Shown here: one piece after another, positions 37,320 to 45,494 of the stretch
Numbering within the stretch: position 1 is the first letter of the stretch
Layout of the letters: each line of letters opens with the position of its first letter
Source of the DNA: Vibrio rumoiensis 1S-45
Lineage (GTDB): Bacteria > Pseudomonadota > Gammaproteobacteria > Enterobacterales > Vibrionaceae
DNA length: 64,000 nucleotides
Assembly (NCBI RefSeq): GCF_000286955.2
Contig: NZ_AJYK02000115.1
Location: 1-64,000 of the forward strand
Direction: 5' to 3'
The notes under the pieces: model-generated
The model's database searches: none
Seen by the model: the letters and a program-made list of their open reading frames with translations, nothing else
What the model was told of the DNA's origin: nothing
Translations under genes and position numbers: made by a program

Positions 37320-39569
37320 CTACTTTTTGCCCGCTCGAATAAAGCCAGCTAATCCTCTTTGCTCTAAGTAGTTCAACATCATGCAATGAATTTCGCTGCC
37401 ATAAGGCTGCTTAATTGCTTGTTCAACCAATTGCTCGAGCTCTTGAGAATCTGACTTTCTTAAAATATATTTTACTCTCGCCACATTCGAGGTATTCATA
37501 CTTAGCGATCGGTACCCTAACCCTATGAGTAACAAGGCTCCAATAGGATCACCGGCAAGCTCACCACAAATACATACGGGTAAATTATATTGTTCGCAGG
37601 TTTCATAAATATGTTTAAGCGCCATGACAACAGATGGATGTACATGCTCATACACATCGGATACTCGGGAGTTATTTCGATCAACGGCCAGCAAATATTG
37701 AGTCAAGTCATTGGTACCCACAGAAACAAAATCCACTTTATGCGCAACCAATGGCAGCAAATACAACATAGAGGGCACTTCAAGCATAATGCCAATTTGA
37801 GGTCGCTGAATTTCTTTATCAACCTCAGAGACTTCAAGATACGCTCGTTCAATCAGTAATAAAGCCTCATCAATTTCCTGACAGCCCGATATCATAGGTA
37901 ACATGATATTTAAGTTACCCAAGCCGGTGCTGGCTTTTAGCATCGCTCGTAATTGAATCAGAAAAATATCAGGGTGATCAAGTGTGAAACGAATGCCACG
38001 CCAACCCAAAAATGGATTGTCTTCTTCAATAGGAAAATACGGCAGCGCTTTATCACCACCAATATCTAAGGTTCGCATCACTACTCGTTTGTCGGGGTAC
38101 GAAGATAAAATGGTGCGATACTGTTGGGTTTGTTCTTCTTCTGATGGAAAACGATGCTGTAATAAGAAAGATATTTCAGTTCGGTATAAACCGACTCCAT
38201 CGACACCTTGATTGATGGCAATGTTGGTATCGGCGCTCAAACCAGCATTGAGCATAAGCTCGACACGTTGGCCATCTTGGGTGAATGCAGGCTGTGCTAG
38301 CTCTTGAGCAATCAGCTCTGAAAGCTCTTCTTCCTCATTTGAAAGAGCCCGGTATTCATTGAGCAATTGCGCAGCCGGTTCAATAAAAATATCACCACTG
38401 TAACCATCAACAATGCCCAATTTCCCCATCACGGCTTCAGGCTTTATTTTAGCCCCCATGATAGCGGGAACGCCTAGAGCCCTCGATAAAATAGCCGCGT
38501 GAGAATTCGCAGCACCTTCTAACGAGACGACAGCAAGAAGTTTTTCTTTTGGAATAGCAGCAAGAATAGAAGCGGTTAACTCACGAACCACTAAAATTAC
38601 AGGCTGTTTAAAAGAAGGATCACGAACTTCACTATTGTGTAAAAAATACAATAAACGTTGACCAAGCTCTTTAATATCATTGGCACGTTCACGTAAATAA
38701 GCATCACTCATTTTGGCAAAGCGTTCTGAGTAGATCTCCACAACTTGACGCAAAGCCCAATCAGCACGATCCCCTTTTTCGATTTGAGCATTGAGATCCG
38801 CTCTTAACAATGGATCGTGCAACAAGTGAATAAAGAGTTCAAAGATCGCTAAGGTATCTTTATTTAATTCCGTATCAAAGCGTTTTCTCATTCGCCTAAA
38901 ATCAGCAATCGCACTTTCAATTGCCAGAGCCAACCATTCTTGTTCTTTGTCGACATTCAAACAAGAAGCAGGAGAAACTTGTGATAAGTCAGGATGCGTG
39001 TCATCCCACCACATCGTACCAATAGCGATCCCTGTTGAGGCTGGGATCCCTTTAAACGATCGAACTTTGGTATTGTTAAGTTGCCACTGACCTTGCGCCT
39101 GAGTATGCGCAATAATCACGGCTAACTGAGCAGCAAGTGTCACCAAAAACGACTCTTCCACCTCACTAAATAAGCGAGAAGAGCGTTGTTGAATAACCAA
39201 TACACCAAGCACTTGGCGGCGGTGAATAATAGGTGTTCCAAGAAAGGATTGGTAAATATTTTCGCCTAATTCAGGGAAATATTTAAAATTAGGATGGTGC
39301 TGAGCGTTAGCTAAGTTAATCGGTTCAGCGCTGCGTCTCACTAAACCGACTAAGCCTTCTTCAAATGGGATATGAATCGTTTGACCTGAAAACTTCAAGC
39401 CTTGAGTGGCCATTAATTCAAGTCGATTTTTTTCATTATTAGATAAATAAACGGTGCAACACTCCGTTTGCATCGCTTTACAAGTATCTTTGACCAAGAT
39501 GTCTAAAGCTTGACGAACATCATCAACTTTAGATACCTGTTCAACAATGTCCCTTAGTTGAATCAGCAT
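37320..39569 (-). CDS. ptsP: PtsP, nitrogen-PTS enzyme I (EI-Ntr)
   Basis: EI-Ntr autophosphorylates from PEP and passes phosphate to NPr and EIIA-Ntr, a regulatory PTS branch. The 749-residue protein has an N-terminal GAF domain (about 1-160), the phosphohistidine domain with GAANSHAAILSRALGVPA near 353, and a C-terminal PEP-binding barrel with LDIGGDK and SVGTNDLTQY and the Cys in CICGELAGD. It is downstream of rppH with a 62-base gap, as in E. coli (nudH-ptsP). Confidence 0.97.
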   Translation of the reverse strand: MLIQLRDIVEQVSKVDDVRQALDILVKDTCKAMQTECCTVYLSNNEKNRLELMATQGLKFSGQTIHIPFEEGLVGLVRRSAEPINLANAQHHPNFKYFPELGENIYQSFLGTPIIHRRQVLGVLVIQQRSSRLFSEVEESFLVTLAAQLAVIIAHTQAQGQWQLNNTKVRSFKGIPASTGIAIGTMWWDDTHPDLSQVSPASCLNVDKEQEWLALAIESAIADFRRMRKRFDTELNKDTLAIFELFIHLLHDPLLRADLNAQIEKGDRADWALRQVVEIYSERFAKMSDAYLRERANDIKELGQRLLYFLHNSEVRDPSFKQPVILVVRELTASILAAIPKEKLLAVVSLEGAANSHAAILSRALGVPAIMGAKIKPEAVMGKLGIVDGYSGDIFIEPAAQLLNEYRALSNEEEELSELIAQELAQPAFTQDGQRVELMLNAGLSADTNIAINQGVDGVGLYRTEISFLLQHRFPSEEEQTQQYRTILSSYPDKRVVMRTLDIGGDKALPYFPIEEDNPFLGWRGIRFTLDHPDIFLIQLRAMLKASTGLGNLNIMLPMISGCQEIDEALLLIERAYLEVSEVDKEIQRPQIGIMLEVPSMLYLLPLVAHKVDFVSVGTNDLTQYLLAVDRNNSRVSDVYEHVHPSVVMALKHIYETCEQYNLPVCICGELAGDPIGALLLIGLGYRSLSMNTSNVARVKYILRKSDSQELEQLVEQAIKQPYGSEIHCMMLNYLEQRGLAGFIRAGKK

Positions 39570-39631
39570 GCCTTATTACACCTTTGTTTATCCTTACACC
39601 AGTTCCCATCAGTCATCAGCATAAGGCATCA

Positions 39632-40147
39632 TTATCGACGCAGTTTACGTTTACCTTTTATTTTAGGCTCTCGAAAAGGCATAGCAAATGCCGCAAACTC
39701 CTTCATTGCCCGTCGATAAACATCGCGTTTAAATGAAACAACTTGCCTAACTGGGTACCAAAAGCTTACCCAACGCCATCCATCAAATTCAGGGGTTCGA
39801 CCTCGAGTCATGTTAATGTTTGCTTCATCACACTCTAATCTCAGTAAAAACCATTTCTGTTTTTGTCCGATACAAACCGGTTTTGAATCCCATCGAACCA
39901 AGCGCTTTGGTAATTTATACTTCAACCAGTGCCTGCTTATCCCGATGATCTTCACATCTTTTTTAGTAAGACCAACCTCTTCATACAACTCTCGATACAT
40001 GGCTTGTTCTGGGGTTTCCCCTTCATCCATCCCACCTTGTGGAAACTGCCAAGAGTGCTGTCCGTATCGTTTTGCCCAGAAGACCTGACCATGGTTGTTA
40101 CATATTACAATTCCGACATTCAAGCGGTAACCATCGCCATCTATCAC
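39632..40147 (-). CDS. rppH: RppH, RNA pyrophosphohydrolase
   Basis: RppH removes pyrophosphate from mRNA 5' ends to start RNase E decay. The 171-residue Nudix protein has the box [20 protein letters not shown] near residues 37-56. The start codon is GTG (40145-40147) with AGAGG about 8 bases upstream. The C-terminal tail is very basic. It is divergent from mutH across a 557-bp intergenic that contains DnaA boxes. Confidence 0.97.
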   Translation of the reverse strand: MIDGDGYRLNVGIVICNNHGQVFWAKRYGQHSWQFPQGGMDEGETPEQAMYRELYEEVGLTKKDVKIIGISRHWLKYKLPKRLVRWDSKPVCIGQKQKWFLLRLECDEANINMTRGRTPEFDGWRWVSFWYPVRQVVSFKRDVYRRAMKEFAAFAMPFREPKIKGKRKLRR

Positions 40148-40190
40148 GGCTAACCTCTAATATAAATCTCTGTTAACCTGATTTTTTCAC

Positions 40191-40710
40191 ATATCCACAA
40201 AAGGGGCAAATTTCAAGTGCACAAACTGGCGTTTTTTATTAGCTAACGCCCACTTTTTGAATAAAAACCCGTATTCACACCACTTATCAACATAAATAAT
40301 AATGATTAGTGGCTTTATTCACTATTTCTGTGAATAAATGTGTGAAGAAAATGAGAACAGACAAAAAACCACACTAACATTCTAATAAAATTAAATTATC
40401 ACTGCTAATCGAAACAAGACTATTTAATTTAAAAACAATGAGATAAGTTTATATTATGTAAGTTTAATTACAAGGAAGATCCAAAGGATCTTTTATGAAC
40501 GCAGATCGGTTAAAGATCCACCACGCTAAAGATTATCCACACAGGATCGCTGCAAACCGGTTAAAAATCTATCTATTCCACTTAAAGCCCACTCTATATG
40601 TGAATAAATGGATCCAAAACTCACCATTTAACTTCATTGTACATTTAGCCTGTGGATAACTTTAATGTTATACAAATAAGATCAACATAAGAAAATGTTG
40701 TACCATGATC
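40191..40710. promoter_or_regulatory. DARS2-like DnaA box cluster between rppH and mutH
   Basis: The 557-bp intergenic has four perfect DnaA boxes (TTATNCACA): 40329-40337 minus, 40533-40541 plus, 40599-40607 minus and 40651-40659 minus. One-mismatch boxes lie at 40191-40199, 40271-40279, 40284-40292 and 40315-40323. The boxes at 40315 and 40329 face each other in an inverted repeat. Eight GATC sites fall in 40478-40710. In E. coli the DnaA-reactivating sequence DARS2 lies between mutH and ygdP (rppH), the same position. The DARS function, and IHF/Fis sites, are inferred and not shown. Confidence 0.65.
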
Positions 40711-41409
40711 CTATCGTCAACTAGCCAATCGTACGTTATGCCATTACCTCCTCAATCCGAACAAGAACTCCTCTACCGAGCACAACAAATTGTCGGCAAG
40801 CCTTTTGGTCTATTGGCCCAACAAGCCAATATCGCCATACCTGAAGATTTAAAAAGAGAGAAAGGTTGGGTTGGACAATTACTAGAATGGCACCTAGGGG
40901 CAGAATCTGGTAGTAAACCTCAACCCGATTTTGAGCATCTCGGGATCGAACTTAAAACGATCCCGATCGGATACAACGGTAAACCATTAGAAACCACTTT
41001 TGTTAGTGTTGCCCCTCTCACCGGAGTTCATGGTTTAACTTGGGCGCATAGCCATGTTAAACACAAATTAGCAAAAGTATTGTGGATCCCAGTCGAAGGT
41101 GAAAGAGAGATCCCATTAGCAGATCGTCGAGTTGGCTTACCTCTGCTTTGGAGCCCAACTCCAGAAGAAGAACAACAACTCAAACAAGATTGGGAGGAGT
41201 TGATGGAGTTTATTGTCCTAGGTAATGTAGAACAAATCACCGCGAAGCATGGTGCGGTAATGCAGTTAAGGCCTAAAGCAGCCAACAGTAAAGCCGTAAC
41301 CGAAGCATACAGCGAGGCAGGACAGCCGATCAAAGCACTACCAAGAGGCTTTTATTTACGTACTCAGTTTACTGGTGAGATCCTTAAACGACACCTTGGA
41401 CTCACTTAG
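40705..41409 (+). CDS. mutH: MutH, GATC-specific mismatch-repair endonuclease
   Basis: MutH nicks the unmethylated strand at hemimethylated GATC when activated by MutS/MutL. The 234-residue protein shows E61, D75 and E82-L-K84, matching the E. coli catalytic set (E56, D70, E77, K79). Start at 40705 is used; the Met at residue 12 (40738) is a possible alternative, and neither has a good ribosome site. The presence of mutH implies Dam methylation in this organism. The convergent neighbour ends 14 bases away. Confidence 0.96.
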   Translation: MILSSTSQSYVMPLPPQSEQELLYRAQQIVGKPFGLLAQQANIAIPEDLKREKGWVGQLLEWHLGAESGSKPQPDFEHLGIELKTIPIGYNGKPLETTFVSVAPLTGVHGLTWAHSHVKHKLAKVLWIPVEGEREIPLADRRVGLPLLWSPTPEEEQQLKQDWEELMEFIVLGNVEQITAKHGAVMQLRPKAANSKAVTEAYSEAGQPIKALPRGFYLRTQFTGEILKRHLGLT

Positions 41410-41423
41410 ATCCAACAGGCTGA

Positions 41424-41732
41424 CTAAGATACCAGATGCAACTCGATATCTTGAAAGATCATATTACCCTCATGTCCAAATTCATCATAAGCATTATGTA
41501 GCCTTAAATACGCTGACGATAAACCCAGTTTCTTTAATTCCTCTTTAACCGATTCTAAAGAGCTGTAATAGGCTAATTGATCTTTAACTAAAATAGGTTC
41601 TAATTTATGTTTATATTCAACCGCTAAAGAATAGTGAGAAAGATCAGCACAACTCACAACAAACACTTTTGGTGCTTCACATTCTTCTTTCTGACTTGCT
41701 TGAAGCCAATGATCAAGCTGCTGTTTATTCAT
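41424..41732 (-). CDS. Conserved hypothetical protein (DUF6482-like)
   Basis: A 102-residue acidic cytosolic protein with no signal peptide or membrane segment. The start ATG 41730-41732 has a GGGGG ribosome site; the longer frame to 41777 adds a hydrophobic stretch without support. The pattern (QLDHWLQAS, LSHYSLAVEYKHKLEPI, SAYLRLHNAYDEFG) is like small proteins common in Vibrio and relatives, which I tentatively place in DUF6482. Function is unknown. Its end is convergent with mutH. Confidence 0.72.
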   Translation of the reverse strand: MNKQQLDHWLQASQKEECEAPKVFVVSCADLSHYSLAVEYKHKLEPILVKDQLAYYSSLESVKEELKKLGLSSAYLRLHNAYDEFGHEGNMIFQDIELHLVS

Positions 41733-41902
41733 ACTGCCCCCTAAGGTCAATAACTCACATAGTAAACGAATAACCACGTACCTTTTTATTTAGTCTAGAA
41801 CAAAATAAACATTCTACCCATCTGCCTTTCTTCTCTTACTGAAAGTGATTTTTTCCTATATATTGTAAATAAACCAATCGCATACCATGCCAAGGAAGTG
41901 CA

Positions 41903-42937
41903 ATGAAATATCACAAGATCCCGCATTCAACCCTTGAAGTAAGTAAAATATCTTTAGGTACAATGACGTTCGGAGAGCAAAACTCACAAGCCGATGCATT
42001 CAATCAATTAGATTATGCTGTCGAACGTGGGGTTAATTTAATTGATACCGCTGAAATGTATCCGGTTCCACCTAAAGCTGAAACCCAAGGATCGACCGAA
42101 GAATATATCGGTAATTGGTTAGAAAAATCGGGTAAACGTGAAAAGATCGTTTTAGCTACTAAAATAGCAGGTCCTGGCAGAATGTCGCATATTCGTGACA
42201 ATATGAGCCTTGATCGTCGCAATGTTCACTTGGCTATCGACAGCAGCTTACAACGCTTAAAAACCGATTATGTGGATCTTTATCAAATTCACTGGCCACA
42301 ACGAACCACTAACTGTTTCGGGCAGCTTAATTATCCGCACTTAGATGAACAACAAGAAGTCTCGCTTATTGAAACGTTAGAAGCACTTGCTGAATTAGTC
42401 AAAGCAGGTAAAACGCGTTACATCGGCGTATCGAATGAAACCCCTTGGGGAGTGATGACATTATTAAGGCTGGCTGAAAAGCATGATTTACCTAGAATTG
42501 TATCAATTCAAAATCCATACAATTTATTGAATCGAAGCTTTGAAATCGGATTATCTGAAATTAGCCATCACGAAGGTGTTGAACTACTCGCTTATTCTCC
42601 ATTAGCTTTTGGTGTATTAAGTGGTAAGTACTTAAATGGCGCACGCCCTGAAGGTGCTCGTTGCAGTGTATTTGAGCGCTTTGTTCGTTACATGAATCCG
42701 CAAGGAGAAGCGGCAACACAAGCTTATGTCGATTTAGCAAATAAACACAGTATCGATCCTGCTCAAATGGCATTAGCTTTTGTCAACCAAAGGCCATTTG
42801 TCGCTTCCAATATTATTGGTGCAACCACCATGCCGCAACTTGAAGCGAACATTAACAGTATTGATATTGAGCTTTCTGATGATCTAATGAAAGAGCTTCT
42901 CGAAATTGGTACTCAATACCCAAACCCTTGTCCTTAA
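41903..42937 (+). CDS. tas: Tas, aldo/keto reductase
   Basis: A 344-residue NADP(H)-linked aldo/keto reductase aligning end to end with E. coli Tas (MKYHKIPHSTLEVSKISLGTMTFGEQNS). Catalytic Tyr lies in DTAEMYPVPP, with the active-site Lys in LATKIAG and His in YQIHWPQR. Tas was isolated as a suppressor of tyrosine starvation in E. coli; its physiological substrate is unclear. It is near mutH as in E. coli. A long terminator follows. Confidence 0.93.
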   Translation: MKYHKIPHSTLEVSKISLGTMTFGEQNSQADAFNQLDYAVERGVNLIDTAEMYPVPPKAETQGSTEEYIGNWLEKSGKREKIVLATKIAGPGRMSHIRDNMSLDRRNVHLAIDSSLQRLKTDYVDLYQIHWPQRTTNCFGQLNYPHLDEQQEVSLIETLEALAELVKAGKTRYIGVSNETPWGVMTLLRLAEKHDLPRIVSIQNPYNLLNRSFEIGLSEISHHEGVELLAYSPLAFGVLSGKYLNGARPEGARCSVFERFVRYMNPQGEAATQAYVDLANKHSIDPAQMALAFVNQRPFVASNIIGATTMPQLEANINSIDIELSDDLMKELLEIGTQYPNPCP

Positions 42938-42973
42938 ACTAAATACGTACAAATAACGAATATATTTAAGATC

Positions 42974-43010
42974 AAAAAGGAGGGAGACTCAATGAGTCTC
43001 CCTCCTTTTT
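42974..43010. terminator. Bidirectional terminator of tas and the DUF1127 gene
   Basis: An unusually long perfect palindrome: arms 42974-42991 and 42993-43010 (18 bases each), ending in A5/T5 on both sides. Confidence 0.93.
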
Positions 43011-43048
43011 AATGGTGTTGATAAAAGCTCATTTACCAACACCCACTT

Positions 43049-43300
43049 CTATGGACTCTGTCGAGCTTGAAGTAATCGACGCATTAAACTCACACGACGT
43101 TCCACTTTTACAGGCGAACGGGAAACTTCCCCTAATGGGCGACCTGTAGAGTCTAAACCAATATCACGTAATAAATATTCGTTGTGCCATGGGATTTCAT
43201 ATTGAGAACGACGTACCTTTCTCTTCCAAGCATTTTCTTCACGCTTAATATCCACTTTAATCAATAAAGTAGCGAGTTGAATATAAATAGAATGACGCAT
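43049..43300 (-). CDS. DUF1127 domain protein
   Basis: An 83-residue basic protein. The DUF1127 pattern lies in residues about 35-60 (IPWHNEYLLRDIGLDSTGRPLGE), a compact Arg-rich domain seen in small proteins linked to RNA turnover or stress in alphaproteobacteria. The start ATG 43298-43300 has GGAG 6-7 bases upstream; the longer frame to 43387 is rejected. It shares its terminator region with tas. A 42-residue ORF with a strong ribosome site lies just upstream on the same strand. Confidence 0.8.
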   Translation of the reverse strand: MRHSIYIQLATLLIKVDIKREENAWKRKVRRSQYEIPWHNEYLLRDIGLDSTGRPLGEVSRSPVKVERRVSLMRRLLQARQSP

Positions 43301-43401
43301 AATTTTCTCCAAAATAATTGTGGGGAAAATAGCAGCATAAAAGGAAATACAGATAAGGATCCTGTTGGCTGCTATTTCCGCAGCCAAAGGTTACGGAATA
43401 A

Positions 43402-43530
43402 TTAGTTGTTTCGTTTATTGGTCATCATGCTGTTCATACCCATTACTCGAAGAGAAATAGAATGACAATGATGGCTAATAATTCGTACCAATCGGGCGCA
43501 CACAAATGTAGTCAAACGAAAATTGTTCAT
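43402..43530 (-). CDS. Small ORF, 42 residues, strong ribosome site
   Basis: On the minus strand, GGGAGG lies 7 bases upstream of ATG 43528-43530 and the frame runs 42 codons to TAA at 43402-43404. The product begins MNNFRLTTFVCARLVRII and is basic, with two Cys and several His. I do not recognise it. It is 102 bases upstream of the DUF1127 gene on the same strand and could be co-transcribed with it. Confidence 0.5.
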   Translation of the reverse strand: MNNFRLTTFVCARLVRIISHHCHSISLRVMGMNSMMTNKRNN

Positions 43531-43799
43531 AGTGTGCCTCCCTGGTAACTAATTAATCCTAAAAATATGGTTGGTGAACTTCAATTCACGGTTAAATATT
43601 AACCAATTGAGTTAGCTATTCAAGCGTTAATTTTAGATCCAAATAAAAACAATTTATTAACCTAAAATAAACATAACATTCAGAAGGAATCGATTGAATA
43701 AGCAAACGATTGCATTCAAATAAAGAATATACTCTTGTGAATGCATTAATAACGCCAATAACCCTAAATAACAATCCTCATAACAAGTGAGTTTGAAAA
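43531..43799. other. AT-rich intergenic between the small ORF and vpsR
   Basis: It probably holds the promoter for the small ORF/DUF1127 pair and the 3' end signals of vpsR. Short inverted repeats are visible near 43572-43607 (GTGAA...TTCAC and GGTTAAATATTAACC). No terminator with a T run and no further gene is seen. Confidence 0.4.
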
Positions 43800-45146
43800 C
43801 TAATTTAAAGTGCGACCTTCAGAGACTAAATTATGCTTGCCTAATAATCGATACATTGTCGCCCGTGAAATACCAAGTTCTTTTGCCGCTAAGGCAACCT
43901 GCCCCTCATGTGACTCTAAAACATAAAGTAAAGCATCTCGCTCTGAATCTTCTCTTATTGTTCTTAGACTTCTGGCTTTACTTGCTTGCTTTGGTAAATC
44001 GAAATGATCCAGTTCAATTAACCCCCCTTCAGACATCAAGACCGCCCGCTTAACTTGGTTTATCAATTCACGGACATTTCCTGGCCATTGATATTGAGCT
44101 AATACCTTCATCGCTTGCGGTGAAATGCTCCGAGCTTGGGCATTATATTCCCGGCTAAACTGTTGAACATAAAAATGAGCAATTAATCCAATGTCTACAC
44201 TGCGCTCTTTTAAAGGGGAAACATGAATTTTTAAAATATTCAGGATATAAAATAACTCGGCATTAAATTCTTGGTCTCGAACACTTTGCTCTAAATCTTT
44301 ATAGGTGGTTACAACAATACGAACATCGATAGGCTTTATACCATCAGCAGTTTCAATCGATTGATTAGATAAAAATTGCAATAAATTACGCTGTTGAGAT
44401 TGAGGTAGCGCGGTAATATCTTTAATAATCAATGTTCCACCATCCGCTGCCTCTATTTTAGTTTTACATTGAGGGTGTGGATTTTCAACATCGATACCAA
44501 AGACTTCTCGCTCAAACCGCTGTTCTGATAAAGCACTGCAATTCACCACGACCATGGGCGCTTTATTTCTAGGAGAGTGCTGATGAATGGATTTAGCCAC
44601 TAAACTTTTACCGACGCCTTGTTCACCAGAAACAATGATAGTCGCATCGGTATTCGCAATCCGTTTAATTTGCTCTCTTAAACGCTTAACAACTAAAGAT
44701 TCACCAATTAAAGAAATTTGATTATCTATTGAGTTATCTGGCCATACTTTTTTCTCTAGCTTTAACATACCAAGCTGATGACCAATACTGCTTAATAACA
44801 ATTTATCAGGCATAGGGGCGGTGAAAAAATCGATACAAAAATTCACAATAAACTGGCAAATTGGATCATGAGTTAATTGCTGATCTTTAATATAAGCCAT
44901 CCAACGAACTTGTTTATTATTACTGACCAAATAGGTCACAGCACTTAAGCTAAAATCATCTGCGCTTAGATCCACCAACCCAATACAAGGGCCAATTTTA
45001 TCTATTTGCTGCTGACCAAGACGCAGATCTTCACAGCGATAACACTTCCACCCAGCTAAAGTAACTTTATCTAACCATGCTTCATTTTTACCGCCAATCA
45101 CCAATAATGAACCGGGTACGGAATCCATTTTGAATTGAGTTTCCAT
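43800..45146 (-). CDS. vpsR: VpsR, atypical enhancer-binding-type regulator of biofilm genes
   Basis: VpsR is the c-di-GMP-dependent master activator of vps exopolysaccharide genes in V. cholerae, located beside lysS there too. The 448-residue protein has a receiver-like domain with D59 (IGLVDLS), an AAA+ domain with Walker A GEQGVGKS near 173, and a C-terminal Fis-type helix-turn-helix (LAAKELGISRATMYRLL). The sigma-54 contact loop GAFTGA is absent (FGIDVENPHPQ at that place) and Walker B reads LIIKDI and not LFLDEI. This agrees with known VpsR, which works with sigma-70 RNA polymerase. AAGGAT precedes the ATG. Confidence 0.9.
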   Translation of the reverse strand: METQFKMDSVPGSLLVIGGKNEAWLDKVTLAGWKCYRCEDLRLGQQQIDKIGPCIGLVDLSADDFSLSAVTYLVSNNKQVRWMAYIKDQQLTHDPICQFIVNFCIDFFTAPMPDKLLLSSIGHQLGMLKLEKKVWPDNSIDNQISLIGESLVVKRLREQIKRIANTDATIIVSGEQGVGKSLVAKSIHQHSPRNKAPMVVVNCSALSEQRFEREVFGIDVENPHPQCKTKIEAADGGTLIIKDITALPQSQQRNLLQFLSNQSIETADGIKPIDVRIVVTTYKDLEQSVRDQEFNAELFYILNILKIHVSPLKERSVDIGLIAHFYVQQFSREYNAQARSISPQAMKVLAQYQWPGNVRELINQVKRAVLMSEGGLIELDHFDLPKQASKARSLRTIREDSERDALLYVLESHEGQVALAAKELGISRATMYRLLGKHNLVSEGRTLN

Positions 45147-45180
45147 AAAACATCCTTATATTATTTATGCCTAAACAGCT

Positions 45181-45369
45181 TCAAAATGCGAGTTTCAGCG
45201 AGAATAAAGCTTAATTTAATTAACCCACTAGGTTGGTGAAAAAATACTCACTATAGCGGTATTATTATGTATGTTCGTCTCAATATTAAGACATAGACTA
45301 TTTCACTAAAAAAATCGAATAATATTTAAAGATATGTGATATCTAAGTCACCTCAAAATGCGAGTTTCA
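45181..45369. repeat. Pair of 17-bp perfect direct repeats upstream of vpsR
   Basis: TCAAAATGCGAGTTTCA occurs at 45181-45197 and again at 45353-45369; CGA follows one base later in both. The copies are 172 bp apart in the 348-bp lysS-vpsR gap, the first only about 35 bp from the vpsR start. They are candidate operators, possibly autoregulatory; the bound protein is unknown. Confidence 0.7.
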
Positions 45370-45441
45370 TCGAAAGTGAAACCAGTATTATTCTGCATCT
45401 TAAAGTCACAGTCGTATATAGGCTGAAAGTATAGATAAAAT

Positions 45442-45470
45442 AATAAACCCACTAAAATAGTGGGTTTATT
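45442..45470 (-). terminator. Terminator of the prfB-lysS operon
   Basis: A 13-bp perfect stem (45442-45454 with 45458-45470) followed on the minus strand by a T-rich stretch. It isolates lysS from vpsR. Confidence 0.82.
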
Positions 45471-45494
45471 GATGTTGCGAAGGAGATAAAACGC

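Noticed and set aside
40148-40704. Chromosome replication origin (oriC) at the DnaA box cluster
   Set aside because: The mutH-rppH position matches E. coli DARS2, not the Vibrio oriC neighbourhood (mnmG/mioC for chromosome 1, rctB for chromosome 2). No AT-rich 13-mer unwinding repeats were recognised.
43800-45146. Sigma-54-dependent activator for the vpsR product
   Set aside because: GAFTGA is missing and Walker B is degenerate; the protein matches VpsR, known to act with sigma-70.
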